Both the position numbers and the translations under genes were made by a program. A stretch of 37,994 bases of DNA, from the NCBI GenBank assembly GCA_029263015.1, contig JAJCYI010000168.1:1-37994 (forward strand). The letters run 5' to 3'. How positions within the stretch are numbered: the stretch's first letter is position 1; each line of letters starts with the position of its first letter. The notes under the pieces were generated by a model, which was not told the DNA's origin, did not search any database, and saw only the letters and a list, made by a program, of their open reading frames with translations. This document shows positions 17,802 through 28,254 of this stretch, in pieces. The DNA is from Saprospiraceae bacterium (lineage in GTDB: Bacteria; Bacteroidota; Bacteroidia; Chitinophagales; Saprospiraceae).

Positions 17802-18000
17802 ATTGAAATTGGTTTTTTATCAATGTAAAGTACACAAATTGTAAACGCATTAATCGCCAGATATTGAGTAAGGGAATTAATTTGTGATTTGATCGCCAGC
17901 CCTGGCCTGAATGGAACCTTTTCGAAATAACCTCGCCCAGTTGACAAACCTCATTCCTACGTACTGACTATCCTCACCGCATTCCCTAACACAAAGAAGT

Positions 18001-18008
18001 TAACTTTG
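18001..18008 (+). promoter_or_regulatory. Candidate -7 promoter box
   Basis: TAACTTTG (followed by C, as in the extended consensus TAnnTTTGC) lies 57 bp upstream of the metalloprotease-like gene. No well-spaced -33 box is seen. Confidence 0.45.
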
Positions 18009-18064
18009 CCAAGTTACACTTCCCACTTTCAAGTTGAAGAAATTCTTAACAATCTCTTTCAACT

Positions 18065-21000
18065 ATGAACAAGCAATTATTCTCACTGTTGGTTTTTTCC
18101 ATATTGTATTTTGCTGGTTTTGCACAAGCACCCACTGGGTTGAACGGAACTGCGTATCGTACTACCCTCCATTTGCAATGGGATGATTATGCCATTTTTG
18201 AGCCAGTTGGATTTAATATTTACCGAACTACTGTAAGTGGAAGTTATGGCGCACCGGCCAGAAGCGTAGGAGCATATAATGACTACACCGATTATGGCTT
18301 GTCTCCTGCCACTACTTATTATTATAAAATAGCGGCATTTGATAAGACTGGTGCAGAAAGTCCCTTGTCTGCCGAGATCATGGTTGCGACCGATGATAAC
18401 AACTATCTCAAAGTTGCCAATCTTGATTTACTGATACCTATTTATACAGGTGGCATGTCGGTCACAGCACCAGACGAAATTATGCAGGGGCTTGAATTTG
18501 CCCGTGAAATCTTTTTCCGTAACTCTTTGGGGCAGCTCAATTTGAAATTCTGCTACATGATTATTGATGGCTACCCGCCGCTTACTGTGGACGGTGTGGC
18601 TAATTTTAATACGATTGGCGCTGATCTGACAGCTCGGGGCATTCTCGACAACCAGTACGATGCAATCCACATTGAAGCATTGAAACTCTATGGCTGGTTT
18701 GGTGGAGCGCTGTGGCTGGGGCAGACTGCTGGCTCGATGGCCTATAATTGGACAGGGTTTGATGCGGAAAATCATTTTACGCGTGGCGATGCTTGGGTAT
18801 TTACACATGAATTTGGCCACTCGCTCGACCTCATCATCGCCAAAAAATCGGGCTATCCAGAAATGATATTTAACCACTTCGCTTGGGCACATCCAATGCC
18901 TCCTGAGATAGGTGTTTTTGACGCTGGTGAAAATTTTGACGCAATGGCCCTGGTGCTGCGCCTTTTTGAACATCACCTTGATTATCAGGCTCCTTATGAC
19001 GGTTACTTAGAAGTGGAGGATCAGGACAATGATGGTTTGGCTGATTTCGATGCACGCCTTGTGAGTGATGAATTGCGTTTTGGTTCAAATCCGAATTTGG
19101 TCGATACAGACAATGATGATTTGGATGATTTGGAAGAATTCACTGCCGATGTTTATCAAGGCTCTAACCCCACCAATCCTGATACCGATGGCGATGGCGT
19201 TAGCGACGGACAGGATATTTATCCAGCATCAAATTTTAACCAAATAAACGAAAAAACAGATCAACCTATCAATGTTGATGGGATGTTGGAAGCCAATGAA
19301 GGTTGGAACCCAATGGGCGCTGATCCTTTTTATTCCAAAATCCCAGGAGCTACTTTGAACACATTTACCACTTGGGATGATGACAATCTATATTTTGCCT
19401 TTCAAAGCAACCAGTACCTCAAATATTCCTTGTTGATTGACGGTAATGGTGGGGATGGAATTTTTGCCTCTCCGGCAAAATGGCCTGGTGGAGACTACTC
19501 CAGCATCAATTCTGATGCTTGGGGCATATCGTATTTCGACCAGGCCAGCCTCATCATCCGGGCAGATGATACGCAGGTTTATAAAAAGCAAGATCCGCTG
19601 GCAGGCTCAATGATTAACACTGTATTTGAGAACGGCATTTACACCACTGAAGTAAAATTGCCACACAACCTCGGCCCAGGCTTCGGGCATAGTTATGTTT
19701 ATCCCAATTCACCAGAAATTACGGAATTGGTTTTTTCTGAAAATGATACACTTGGTATTCAATTGGTGGCCACGCCATTGGCTGGCTCCAATGCCTATGA
19801 GTGGAATGACTGGAGAGTGAAAGATTGGCTCGTTTTGGATCAGCCATTCCATTATTACGATATGGTACTGGCGGGAGGAGAAGAAACAGGGGATTATTGC
19901 GATTCCCATGGTGACTTCCCCTGGCACGAATGGATTGCAGAAGTGGAGTTGTCAAACCTTTCTCATACTTCGGGCAAATCAACATACTCAGATTTCACCT
20001 CTGAAGTAGTGGATGTGATTGCAGGAGAAGACTATCCTGTGAAATTGACAACGGGTTTCAGCTATTTCACCTGGGACGAATACTGGCGAATTTGGATTGA
20101 TTTCAACATGGATGGGGATTTTACCGACGATGGTGAAATGGTTTTTTCTGAAATCTTAAATGCCCCACCGGATGGTACATTTTCTGCCATATTGAATGGA
20201 AATATCAATATTCCGAATGCGGCACAGGTTGGTGCCACCCTAATGAGGGTTTCCATGAAACGGGGTGCATTTGCAGCCCCTTGTGAAACTTTACCATTCG
20301 GTGAAGTGGAAGATTATTCAGTAAATATTTCTGCTCCAGCGTTGTTGCCAAATCTTAAAATTCCGAATTATGAAGTTATTCCAAGTAATGGAAATTGTTT
20401 CACCAATCCCGGAGAGACTTTTGGTTATTTAGGGGGAACGCTGCTCAATAGTGGTGATGGTGACGCCGGGGCTTATAACCTTAAAGTAACAATCTCAAAA
20501 GATGATCAGCCCAGTGCCGATGATATCTTGTGGGATAATTTCCAGTATCTGGGATTGATGGCGAATAGTGCCGATGGTTATAATGTCAGTACGCCTGTTC
20601 CTACTTTCCTTCCCTCTGGAAAATACTTTATCATTTTCCAAATTGATTCGGAAGAGATGGTCGCTGAAACCGACGAAACTGATAATGTTCTTGCCGTTTC
20701 AGTTAATATCGGTGCGCCAGATTTTCTTGTAGATGCAGTTGGTGGATTGCAAGTGGGTACAACAGAAGGGAGTACATTGGATGTCACTGCAGTGGTCGTC
20801 AACATAGCTCCATTTCCTTTAACTGAACTGACTGGCGACCTGCCTATTAGTGTTTACTTTTCAGAAGATGATGGGTTTAGCCTATTCAGTGATCTGGAAA
20901 TTGGCACTACAAATATTGCTTACGATCAATTCAGCAATGGTCCGTTATTCGATGGCGGCTCAGCAACTGTAAATATCTCAGCGCAGTTGCCAAATAGTAT

Positions 21001-22879
21001 TACTCCAGGTGAGTATTTCATTTTTGTTTATATCAAGAAATATTGTGAACAACCTGTGCTTAATAATATTTCCAATGCTATTCCGATCCAAATAGAAGCT
21101 GGAATTCCAGGCGCCTATTGTATTTCATACGGTGACTTTCCGTGGGAGGATTGGATTGCTGGGGTCGAAATTGCCAGCTTGTCCAATACTTCTGGTAAAT
21201 CAAATTATTCAGATTTTACTTCTAAAGTAGCGAACGTGTGGGCTGGACAAACATATCCTGTTAGTTTGACTACAGCATATAGTTATTTCGCCTGGGATGA
21301 GTACTGGCGAATTTGGATCGACTTTAATAAGGATGGTGATTTTACTGATCCTGGTGAAATGGTGTTCTCCGATATATTGTCGGCTCCAGCTGATGGTACT
21401 GCTACTGCTGAGTTAAGTGGAAATATTAATATACCTGCCAATGCAATTGCCGGCACCACGCGCATGAGGGTTTCGATGAAACGGGGCAGTTTTGCCTCGC
21501 CTTGTGAAATAATGCCATTTGGGGAAGTAGAGGATTATACTGTGAGTATTAGCACTGGCTGTAATATTACAGTTGGAACTGGTAACCTCGAGTGCCAAGA
21601 TGCAGGAACGCCCAACGATCCAAACGATGATACATTCACTTTTGAAGTGTTGGCCGTTGGAACTGGCGTCAGTCAAAATTGGCAAATGACTTGGCCTGGT
21701 GGCTCGGCGAGTGGTATCTTTTCAGTAGTGCAAATTGTGGGGCCACTGCCGATTGCTGATTTCCCAGATGGATTGGATTTTACCGTTTTGGATAATGCAA
21801 ATTCTTTATGTTCAACAACAGGAGCACTGATTCCACCACCACCATGTTCTGTCCAGGTTGATGATTACTGTACCTCCGCCAGTGGCTTTCCCTGGGAAGA
21901 CTGGATAAAAGGCGTCAAGCTTAACGACCTTGACAACCCTTCCGGTAAAAGTACTTACAATGATTTTACCCATCTCAGTGCCACGCTGGAAAAAGATGTT
22001 TTATACGACATTAAATTAACCACAGGTTATAGTTGGTTCACATGGGATGAATATTGGTCAGTCTGGATTGATCTGAATCAGGATAACGTTTTCCAAAATC
22101 CTGGAGAATTAGTTTCCTCTGGAATCTTGTCTGCACCACCTAATGGGACTCCGTCAGCTTTCATCATTGGAAATCTTAAATTGCCATCTTCCACGCTTCC
22201 CGGCGAAACGAGGATGCGGGTGGTGATGAAAAGAGGATCATATGCTGAACCATGCGAAGATATTCCTTACGGTGAAATAGAAGACTACACCATTGTCGTT
22301 GTCGAACAAAAGCCTGGTCAGGGCACGGTTGAGAGAGCAGCAAATATTGCTTTTGAAGCAGTTCGGGAAAAAACTTGGATCAACCTTTATGGCGTATTCC
22401 GCTTTCCGAATGTTGTTTCTCAAGTAAAAATTGAAAAATCAGATGATGGTGAGGAATATGTGCTGCTGGAATTGATCCCTGGCAATCAAACTCCTGATGT
22501 GACGCAACTCGCCCAAGCAAGGGATTTGCGTCCCATTGATGGTTTGAATTATTATCGCTTGTTGTTCTTATTGGAAAATGGAGATGAAATTTACAGTGAT
22601 GTTCGAATCATTGATTATGACGAACCGCTTGACCTTACTATTTTCCCAAACCCTGCAACAGATGAAATATTTGTTCATCTAAGTGAGATTCCAGAAACTG
22701 AAATGGACTGGACAATAAATGACGCTTATGGTAGGGTTGTTTGGTCTCAAAAAATCAATACTGATTTTATTAGTCCATATCGCATTGATGTTGGGGATTT
22801 AAAACCTGGGATGTATTATCTCTTTGCTCAAAGACCGGGAATACGAGCCATGAGTAGGCGGTTTGTGATAGCGAGATGA
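18065..22879 (+). CDS. T9SS-secreted metalloprotease-like protein with three GEVED domains
   Basis: A 1604-residue secreted protein. Seen in order: signal peptide (1-20); a fibronectin type III domain (about 21-108); a probable zinc metalloprotease domain with HEFGHSLD at residues 248-255 (HExxH, third ligand not certain); D-rich calcium loops of thrombospondin 3 type (about 318-386, DTDGDGVSDGQD); a CBM9/DOMON-like beta domain (about 395-600, with FTTWDDDNLYFAF); a GEVED domain (about 609-756); two CARDB-like domains (about 760-1010); a second GEVED (about 1016-1162); a linker domain; a third GEVED (about 1266-1412); and a T9SS type A sorting domain (about 1524-1604, FPNPATDEIF). The GEVED copies share DEYWRIWIDFN-type cores and (F/Y)GE(V/I)EDY ends. 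Probably cell-surface or released; substrate unknown. Confidence 0.87.
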   Translation: MNKQLFSLLVFSILYFAGFAQAPTGLNGTAYRTTLHLQWDDYAIFEPVGFNIYRTTVSGSYGAPARSVGAYNDYTDYGLSPATTYYYKIAAFDKTGAESPLSAEIMVATDDNNYLKVANLDLLIPIYTGGMSVTAPDEIMQGLEFAREIFFRNSLGQLNLKFCYMIIDGYPPLTVDGVANFNTIGADLTARGILDNQYDAIHIEALKLYGWFGGALWLGQTAGSMAYNWTGFDAENHFTRGDAWVFTHEFGHSLDLIIAKKSGYPEMIFNHFAWAHPMPPEIGVFDAGENFDAMALVLRLFEHHLDYQAPYDGYLEVEDQDNDGLADFDARLVSDELRFGSNPNLVDTDNDDLDDLEEFTADVYQGSNPTNPDTDGDGVSDGQDIYPASNFNQINEKTDQPINVDGMLEANEGWNPMGADPFYSKIPGATLNTFTTWDDDNLYFAFQSNQYLKYSLLIDGNGGDGIFASPAKWPGGDYSSINSDAWGISYFDQASLIIRADDTQVYKKQDPLAGSMINTVFENGIYTTEVKLPHNLGPGFGHSYVYPNSPEITELVFSENDTLGIQLVATPLAGSNAYEWNDWRVKDWLVLDQPFHYYDMVLAGGEETGDYCDSHGDFPWHEWIAEVELSNLSHTSGKSTYSDFTSEVVDVIAGEDYPVKLTTGFSYFTWDEYWRIWIDFNMDGDFTDDGEMVFSEILNAPPDGTFSAILNGNINIPNAAQVGATLMRVSMKRGAFAAPCETLPFGEVEDYSVNISAPALLPNLKIPNYEVIPSNGNCFTNPGETFGYLGGTLLNSGDGDAGAYNLKVTISKDDQPSADDILWDNFQYLGLMANSADGYNVSTPVPTFLPSGKYFIIFQIDSEEMVAETDETDNVLAVSVNIGAPDFLVDAVGGLQVGTTEGSTLDVTAVVVNIAPFPLTELTGDLPISVYFSEDDGFSLFSDLEIGTTNIAYDQFSNGPLFDGGSATVNISAQLPNSITPGEYFIFVYIKKYCEQPVLNNISNAIPIQIEAGIPGAYCISYGDFPWEDWIAGVEIASLSNTSGKSNYSDFTSKVANVWAGQTYPVSLTTAYSYFAWDEYWRIWIDFNKDGDFTDPGEMVFSDILSAPADGTATAELSGNINIPANAIAGTTRMRVSMKRGSFASPCEIMPFGEVEDYTVSISTGCNITVGTGNLECQDAGTPNDPNDDTFTFEVLAVGTGVSQNWQMTWPGGSASGIFSVVQIVGPLPIADFPDGLDFTVLDNANSLCSTTGALIPPPPCSVQVDDYCTSASGFPWEDWIKGVKLNDLDNPSGKSTYNDFTHLSATLEKDVLYDIKLTTGYSWFTWDEYWSVWIDLNQDNVFQNPGELVSSGILSAPPNGTPSAFIIGNLKLPSSTLPGETRMRVVMKRGSYAEPCEDIPYGEIEDYTIVVVEQKPGQGTVERAANIAFEAVREKTWINLYGVFRFPNVVSQVKIEKSDDGEEYVLLELIPGNQTPDVTQLAQARDLRPIDGLNYYRLLFLLENGDEIYSDVRIIDYDEPLDLTIFPNPATDEIFVHLSEIPETEMDWTINDAYGRVVWSQKINTDFISPYRIDVGDLKPGMYYLFAQRPGIRAMSRRFVIAR

Positions 22880-22885
22880 GAAGCC

Positions 22886-22943
22886 GTAACCGGAAGTTGT
22901 ACTTCCGAGGAGAAGTTGGTCCGGAAGTACAACTTCCGGTTAC
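22886..22943. terminator. Perfect 22-bp inverted repeat between convergent genes
   Basis: The arm at 22886-22907 (starting GTAACCGGAAGTTG) is exactly inverted at 22922-22943, with a 14-nt loop. It begins 7 bp after the stop of the metalloprotease-like gene and its right arm overlaps the stop codon of the convergent dehydratase gene. It probably ends both transcripts. Inside each arm is a smaller palindrome, GGAAGTTGTACTTCC, which is more typical of a mobile repeat than of a simple terminator. Confidence 0.7.
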
Positions 22944-23890
22944 CTAAACAATTCACCCAACTGCCCCAAATCCACATTGCCACCAGAAATAACCAGCCCT
23001 ACTTTTTTGCCAGTAAAAACATCCCGCTCCTTTAACAGTGCAGCAAGTGGTACAGCGCCTGAAGGTTCGATCACTATTTTTATTCGCTCCATAGTCAATC
23101 GCATTGCCTCGACGATTTCCTCCTCCTCAACGAGGATGATCCGCTCCATATATTCCTTTAAAATGCCAAAAGTCTTGTCACCCAAATTGGTCCGCAATCC
23201 ATCGGCGATTGTCTGAGGATTGGTCTGTAAAAATATTTCACCTTGGTTCAAGGATTTCCAGGCATCGTCAGCCCCATGCGGTTCAGCACCAACGGTTTTT
23301 GTACCGGGAGAAAAAAAGTGTGCCGCCAAGGCAGCCCCTGCCGACAGGCCCCCGCCGCCCACAGGAGGGATGATAAAATCCAAACCTGGCACTTCTTCGA
23401 TCAATTCCATGGTGGCTGTGCCTTGGCCGAGAATTACATCGTAGTCATTGTATGGGTGCAGGAAAGTAGCGCCAGTCTTGGCTATTACTTTTGCTACTGT
23501 ATCTTCTCTGGCCTGCAATGTGGGAATGCATTCCGTGATCTCTCCGCCATAACCTTTGACCGCTGCTTTTTTTACACTTGGTGAATTGGAAGGCATGACG
23601 ATGTAGGCTTTTACATCTAATTTTTTGGCCGCCAGTGAAACCGCTTGGGCAAAATTGCCAGAGGAATGCGTGGCAACACCTTTTGCCCGTTGCTCATCAG
23701 TCAATTGCAGAATGGCATTGGTTGCCCCCCGCATTTTAAAGGCGCCCATTTTCTGAAAGTTTTCACATTTGAAATAGACCTTTGCCCCGCTCAGGCGATT
23801 GATGGTTTCACTTGTCAGAACAGGCGTGCGGTGGATGTAAGGGGCGATACGCTGCTGAGTTTCGAGGAAGTCTTGTTTGGTGAGGTGCAT
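22940..23890 (-). CDS. PLP-dependent threonine/serine dehydratase (or serine racemase)
   Basis: This 316-residue fold-type II pyridoxal-phosphate enzyme lacks the regulatory ACT domain of biosynthetic IlvA, so it resembles catabolic threonine dehydratase or serine racemase. The cofactor lysine lies in QKMGAFKMRGA (K52), the substrate loop is SSGNFAQA (residues ~76-83), and the phosphate-binding glycine loop is VGGGGLSAG (~178-186). ERIKIVIEPSGA near the C-terminus and a final ISGGN motif are typical. Reaction: deamination of threonine to 2-oxobutyrate or serine to pyruvate, in the cytoplasm. Start ATG at 23890. Its stop codon lies inside the downstream palindrome. The choice between dehydratase and racemase cannot be made from sequence alone. 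Confidence 0.85.
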   Translation of the reverse strand: MHLTKQDFLETQQRIAPYIHRTPVLTSETINRLSGAKVYFKCENFQKMGAFKMRGATNAILQLTDEQRAKGVATHSSGNFAQAVSLAAKKLDVKAYIVMPSNSPSVKKAAVKGYGGEITECIPTLQAREDTVAKVIAKTGATFLHPYNDYDVILGQGTATMELIEEVPGLDFIIPPVGGGGLSAGAALAAHFFSPGTKTVGAEPHGADDAWKSLNQGEIFLQTNPQTIADGLRTNLGDKTFGILKEYMERIILVEEEEIVEAMRLTMERIKIVIEPSGAVPLAALLKERDVFTGKKVGLVISGGNVDLGQLGELFR

Positions 23891-23972
23891 AGTTTCATTG
23901 TTTCATTGCTCCACGGTTTCATTGTTTGAGGTCAGTGAGCAATGAAACCATGAAACAATGGAGCCATGAAAT
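23891..23972. repeat. Inverted low-complexity spacer
   Basis: The gap between the dehydratase and OmpA-family genes is made of TTTCATTG/CAATGAAA units arranged as an imperfect inverted repeat (19-nt arms with one mismatch around 23894-23912 and 23937-23955). It resembles the other spacer repeats in the window. Confidence 0.5.
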
Positions 23973-24923
23973 TTACTTCGACATTTCATATAGCTTGTCT
24001 AGGTTCGGGGAAAGGATCACTTCGGTGCGGCGGTTTTTGGCTTTTCCTTCGGTCGTTGTATTGGGTACAATTGGGTGGTGCATACCTTTGCCGGCTGCGG
24101 TAATGCGGTACGGCATTACACCGTTGATGGCCAACAATCGAGCGACCTCTGCTGCCCGGTCGATGCTGAGTTTTAGGTTATAATCCACTGCACCAGTGTT
24201 GTCGGTATGGCCTTCTACGATGACGTCGATATCTGGATTGGCAGCAAGTGCCTGTGATAATTGTTTGATCGCTTTCTGGCCATTGGCATCAACGGACGAA
24301 CTTCCTTTTGCAAATAGCAATTGGTGGCTCATGGTCACATATATATTACCGTCTTTTTCACTCACCCTGAGTTGAGAGTCGTCGAAGCCACGGAGGGCAT
24401 TGTTGAGGCTGAGCCTCATATTGGCCATCTGTGCATCTTTTTCGGCGAGCATGCGCTCCAGTTCAGCGACCCGTTCTTCCCTCGATTTGAGGTCGTAGGT
24501 CTGCACGCCAACCTGGTCTTCCATTCCTTTCAATTGGCGGTCGCGGAGGTAGAGTTCGTCTTCCACATTAGCGAGTTGTTCTTCCATGACTGATCGGGTG
24601 GAGGAATATTCCGTGAGGAGTTTTGCATTTTCATTGGCAGTCTCGTCATAGCGGCCCTCTAGGAGCAGTTTGGCTTCGGCTATTTTATCTTTTTCCAATT
24701 TTTCCTGCGCCAATATTTCATTGACTTTTCGGAGCTGGTTTTCAGCGACCCGGAGCTTCCGTTCCAGTTCTTCATTTTCTGCTTCCACTGCTTTGTTGCT
24801 TTCCGATTGTGCTTTGTAATGGTCACGGGCCGTCGTCATGTCGTTGTATTTCTGCGTGGATACACAACTGCTGACAGCAATTGTCAGGCATGCACATGCG
24901 ATCAGTAAGTTCTTGATTCTCAT
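23973..24923 (-). CDS. OmpA-family peptidoglycan-binding lipoprotein
   Basis: This 316-residue outer-membrane lipoprotein has a leader with lipobox VSSC (Cys20). A long charged coiled coil follows (about residues 30-195; for example ENEELERKLRVAENQL), and then a C-terminal OmpA domain (about 200-305). The OmpA part shows LLFAKGSSSVDANGQKAIKQ, VEGHTDNTGAVDYNLKLS with the peptidoglycan-contacting D, and NRRTEVIL with the binding arginine. Such proteins tie the outer membrane to peptidoglycan; the coiled coil spans the periplasm. Start ATG at 24923, with a -7 box at 24950-24957. It is co-oriented with the downstream dehydratase gene but separated by a repeat spacer. Confidence 0.9.
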   Translation of the reverse strand: MRIKNLLIACACLTIAVSSCVSTQKYNDMTTARDHYKAQSESNKAVEAENEELERKLRVAENQLRKVNEILAQEKLEKDKIAEAKLLLEGRYDETANENAKLLTEYSSTRSVMEEQLANVEDELYLRDRQLKGMEDQVGVQTYDLKSREERVAELERMLAEKDAQMANMRLSLNNALRGFDDSQLRVSEKDGNIYVTMSHQLLFAKGSSSVDANGQKAIKQLSQALAANPDIDVIVEGHTDNTGAVDYNLKLSIDRAAEVARLLAINGVMPYRITAAGKGMHHPIVPNTTTEGKAKNRRTEVILSPNLDKLYEMSK

Positions 24924-24949
24924 TGAGTAAGGATTTTGGTTTGATACCG

Positions 24950-24957
24950 CAAATATA
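24950..24957 (-). promoter_or_regulatory. Candidate -7 promoter box
   Basis: The minus strand reads TATATTTG (TAnnTTTG), 26 bp upstream of the OmpA-family lipoprotein start. No clear -33 box. Confidence 0.45.
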
Positions 24958-25081
24958 GTCTTTTGGAAGTTTTCAGGTTCTTTAATAGCAAACCTTCCGC
25001 CAAATGGGGTAAGGGAGATGTTTAATGACGGAATGGTTTAGTGGTATGTTGGTTTACAGGATTCAGGTTTTCGGGCTGGCG

Positions 25082-25096
25082 CAGGACAGTGTCCTG
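25082..25096. repeat. Short perfect palindrome
   Basis: CAGGACA-G-TGTCCTG, 7-bp perfect arms, in the gap between the OmpA-family gene and the toxin-antitoxin locus. No coding or promoter feature is attached; it may be a REP-like remnant. Confidence 0.4.
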
Positions 25097-25173
25097 TGTT
25101 CCCACTGTATTTTGAGCTTATGCCTAGTGAAGATTTCCGAAACTTCATTCTCCTCCCCTTTTGGAAAGGGGCT

Positions 25174-25474
25174 TCAGGTATTCATTTTATCAGGGTTCTG
25201 GCGTGTATCAAAAACATCTGTAACATAAACGTTTTGATTATCAATTCGATAGATGATCTTGTAGTTTCCTTCTACCAAATACCTGTGCCCCAGACCTATA
25301 TACTTCTAAGGATTCTTCGAGTTGACCAATTAATGGAAAATTTTTCAACTTAAGGGCTTTTGCAATTACCTGAGAACGAACTTTTCGACCATATCTACCT
25401 TTTGAAAGATCTTTATAATACTCGTAGATTTCGGTGAGTTTGTTTTGGGCTTCTTGGGTAATAAAGACGCTCAT
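25174..25474 (-). pseudogene. ParE/RelE-family toxin, frameshifted
   Basis: The first 60 or so residues (MSVFITQEAQNKLTEIYEYY..., then GRYGRKVRSQVI) match the N-terminal part of a ParE/RelE ribosome- or gyrase-targeting toxin. The open frame then ends early at 25241 after a nonsense tail. Skipping one G in the GGGG run at 25288-25291 (minus strand) restores the missing core: HRYLVEGNYKIIYRID, then VYVTDVFDTRQNP, ending at 25174. The repaired protein would be about 100 residues, the normal length. The antitoxin gene ends 2 bp upstream. The toxin is therefore inactivated by a one-base insertion, or the extra base is an assembly error in a homopolymer. Confidence 0.85.
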
Positions 25475-25476
25475 GA

Positions 25477-25722
25477 TTAGCTTTGGTTTTCTGAAATTTC
25501 ATTTTGCCAATCTTCTATATCGGTCACATGGCCTTCTTTAATATCATCCTCTGATGCAATGGCCCTTTGCTTCAATTCTTCAACGGTCATAGGTTTTAAG
25601 GCCGCTTCGTAGTTGTTTATCCTGATTTTACGAAGCGACTCTTCGTATTGACCAATCAATGTCTCATCCCTGATGGACATGATTGCCTCAATTAATTGGA
25701 ATTTCCTCAATTCTAATGTCAT
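25477..25722 (-). CDS. Type II antitoxin paired with ParE-like toxin
   Basis: An 81-residue acidic, helical protein directly upstream of the ParE-like toxin gene, with a 2-bp gap and in the usual antitoxin-first order. The N-terminal part (ELRKFQLIEAIMSIRDETLI) resembles small Bacteroidota addiction-module antitoxins of unnamed families; the C-terminal half (EDDIKEGHVTDIEDWQNEI) is acidic and probably the toxin-neutralising segment. No clear ribbon-helix-helix or Phd motif can be claimed. A -7 box lies 27 bp upstream, so the pair has its own promoter. With the toxin frameshifted, this antitoxin may be an orphan. Confidence 0.75.
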   Translation of the reverse strand: MTLELRKFQLIEAIMSIRDETLIGQYEESLRKIRINNYEAALKPMTVEELKQRAIASEDDIKEGHVTDIEDWQNEISENQS

Positions 25723-26035
25723 TATATTAATTGTTTAAGATTCGATTACAAATTTAAGGATTATGGGGGAGGAATTAAAGCAAATTCCATATTGTCCCCC
25801 TCCAATTCAATTCCCACCCTTTTGGAAGAGGGGGCATACTACCCGTCATTTTGACAAACAATAAAATTCCTTCCACACATTTTTTCCGAAATAATGCCAA
25901 AACGTCACATTTTCTTCAATGGCACAAACTCTGATAAGGGGCTACTTGGTTTGGTATTGAAAGGACTCCTGTTTCCATCAATTATCAATCAGAAATTTAT
26001 CAATCACAAATAACAAATAACAAAAAGGTATTACT
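25723..26035. other. Intergenic region between toxin-antitoxin locus and groES
   Basis: This 313-bp divergent region contains the antitoxin promoter (25749-25784), a C/G-rich stretch with the motif CACCCTTTTGGAAGAGGGGG (25815-25834) that resembles one downstream of the toxin, and the unassigned groES promoter region. The end (about 25978-26030) is low-complexity A/T-rich sequence with ATCAAT and ACAAATA units. No CIRCE heat-shock operator was seen. Confidence 0.5.
25749..25784 (-). promoter_or_regulatory. Candidate promoter of toxin-antitoxin pair
   Basis: The minus strand carries TTTG at 25781-25784 and TAAATTTG at 25749-25756. The -7 box is a perfect TAnnTTTG match; the spacing of 24 bp is slightly longer than usual. 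It lies 27 bp upstream of the antitoxin start. Confidence 0.5.
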
Positions 26036-26308
26036 ATGAAGTTAAAGCCAATCAACGACAGAGTTGTTGTGGAACCGGCAGCTGCCGAAGAAAAAACCGC
26101 TGGGGGCATCATTATCCCTGACACCGCTAAAGAAAAGCCGCAAAAAGGTAAGATCATCGCAGTAGGCCCTGGTAAAGACGACATTAAAATGACCGTCAAA
26201 AAAGGCGACAACGTACTTTACGGTAAATACGCCGGACAGGAACTCAACTACGGTGGCAAAGACTACCTTATCATGCGCGAAGACGACATTCTCGTTATCC
26301 TTGACTAA
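26036..26308 (+). CDS. groES: Co-chaperonin GroES
   Basis: The 90-residue GroES forms the heptameric lid of the GroEL chaperonin. The sequence has the N-terminal [11 protein letters not shown] strand, the mobile loop [19 protein letters not shown] that contacts GroEL, and the C-terminal [18 protein letters not shown]. The ATG at 26036 is preceded by AAAAAGG, a plausible Shine-Dalgarno site. groEL follows after 117 bp, forming the usual groES-groEL operon. Confidence 0.97.
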   Translation: MKLKPINDRVVVEPAAAEEKTAGGIIIPDTAKEKPQKGKIIAVGPGKDDIKMTVKKGDNVLYGKYAGQELNYGGKDYLIMREDDILVILD

Positions 26309-26398
26309 TATTGGAAATTAAGAAATTGAGAATCAGAAGATACCTCATTGGATAATTTCTAATTTCCCAATTTCCCAGTTTCTAATTTTATCAATTAA

Positions 26399-28063
<1,665 letters not shown>

Positions 28064-28097
28064 TCATGACTAACTCGTTTTTTTAGAGATAAATTGG

Positions 28098-28127
28098 AAG
28101 CCCCTTCGCTGTTGCGAGGGGGCTTTT
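28098..28127 (+). terminator. Rho-independent terminator of groES-groEL
   Basis: The stem AAGCCCCTTCG / CGAGGGGGCTT (one G-U pair) is followed by TTTTT, 35 bp downstream of the groEL stop. Confidence 0.85.
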
Positions 28128-28129
28128 TT

Positions 28130-28244
28130 GGTGTCCGACGCCTCGCAGGGCGTCCGACACCTTTTTCATAACTCTCTCTTTGACCATTGTCGCCTCAGCA
28201 TATTCAGGGCAAGGTGTCGGACGCCTTTGGAGGCGTCAGACATC
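28130..28244. repeat. REP-type double-hairpin unit, copy 1 (beside RAYT)
   Basis: Two hairpins: GGTGTCCGACGCC / GGCGTCCGACACC (28130-28161, one central mismatch) and GGTGTCGGACGCC with a decayed partner (28213-28244), joined by about 50 bp that is nearly identical in copy 2. It lies between the groEL terminator and the transposase stop codon. The arrangement is that of a bacterial interspersed mosaic element. Confidence 0.85.
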
Positions 28245-28254
28245 TGTTACGTTC

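Noticed and set aside
25880-26035. Possible heat-shock or sigma-54 control of groES (TGGCAC at about 25919-25925)
   Set aside because: No CIRCE inverted repeat is present, and the required TTGC at the sigma-54 -12 position is replaced by CTGA.
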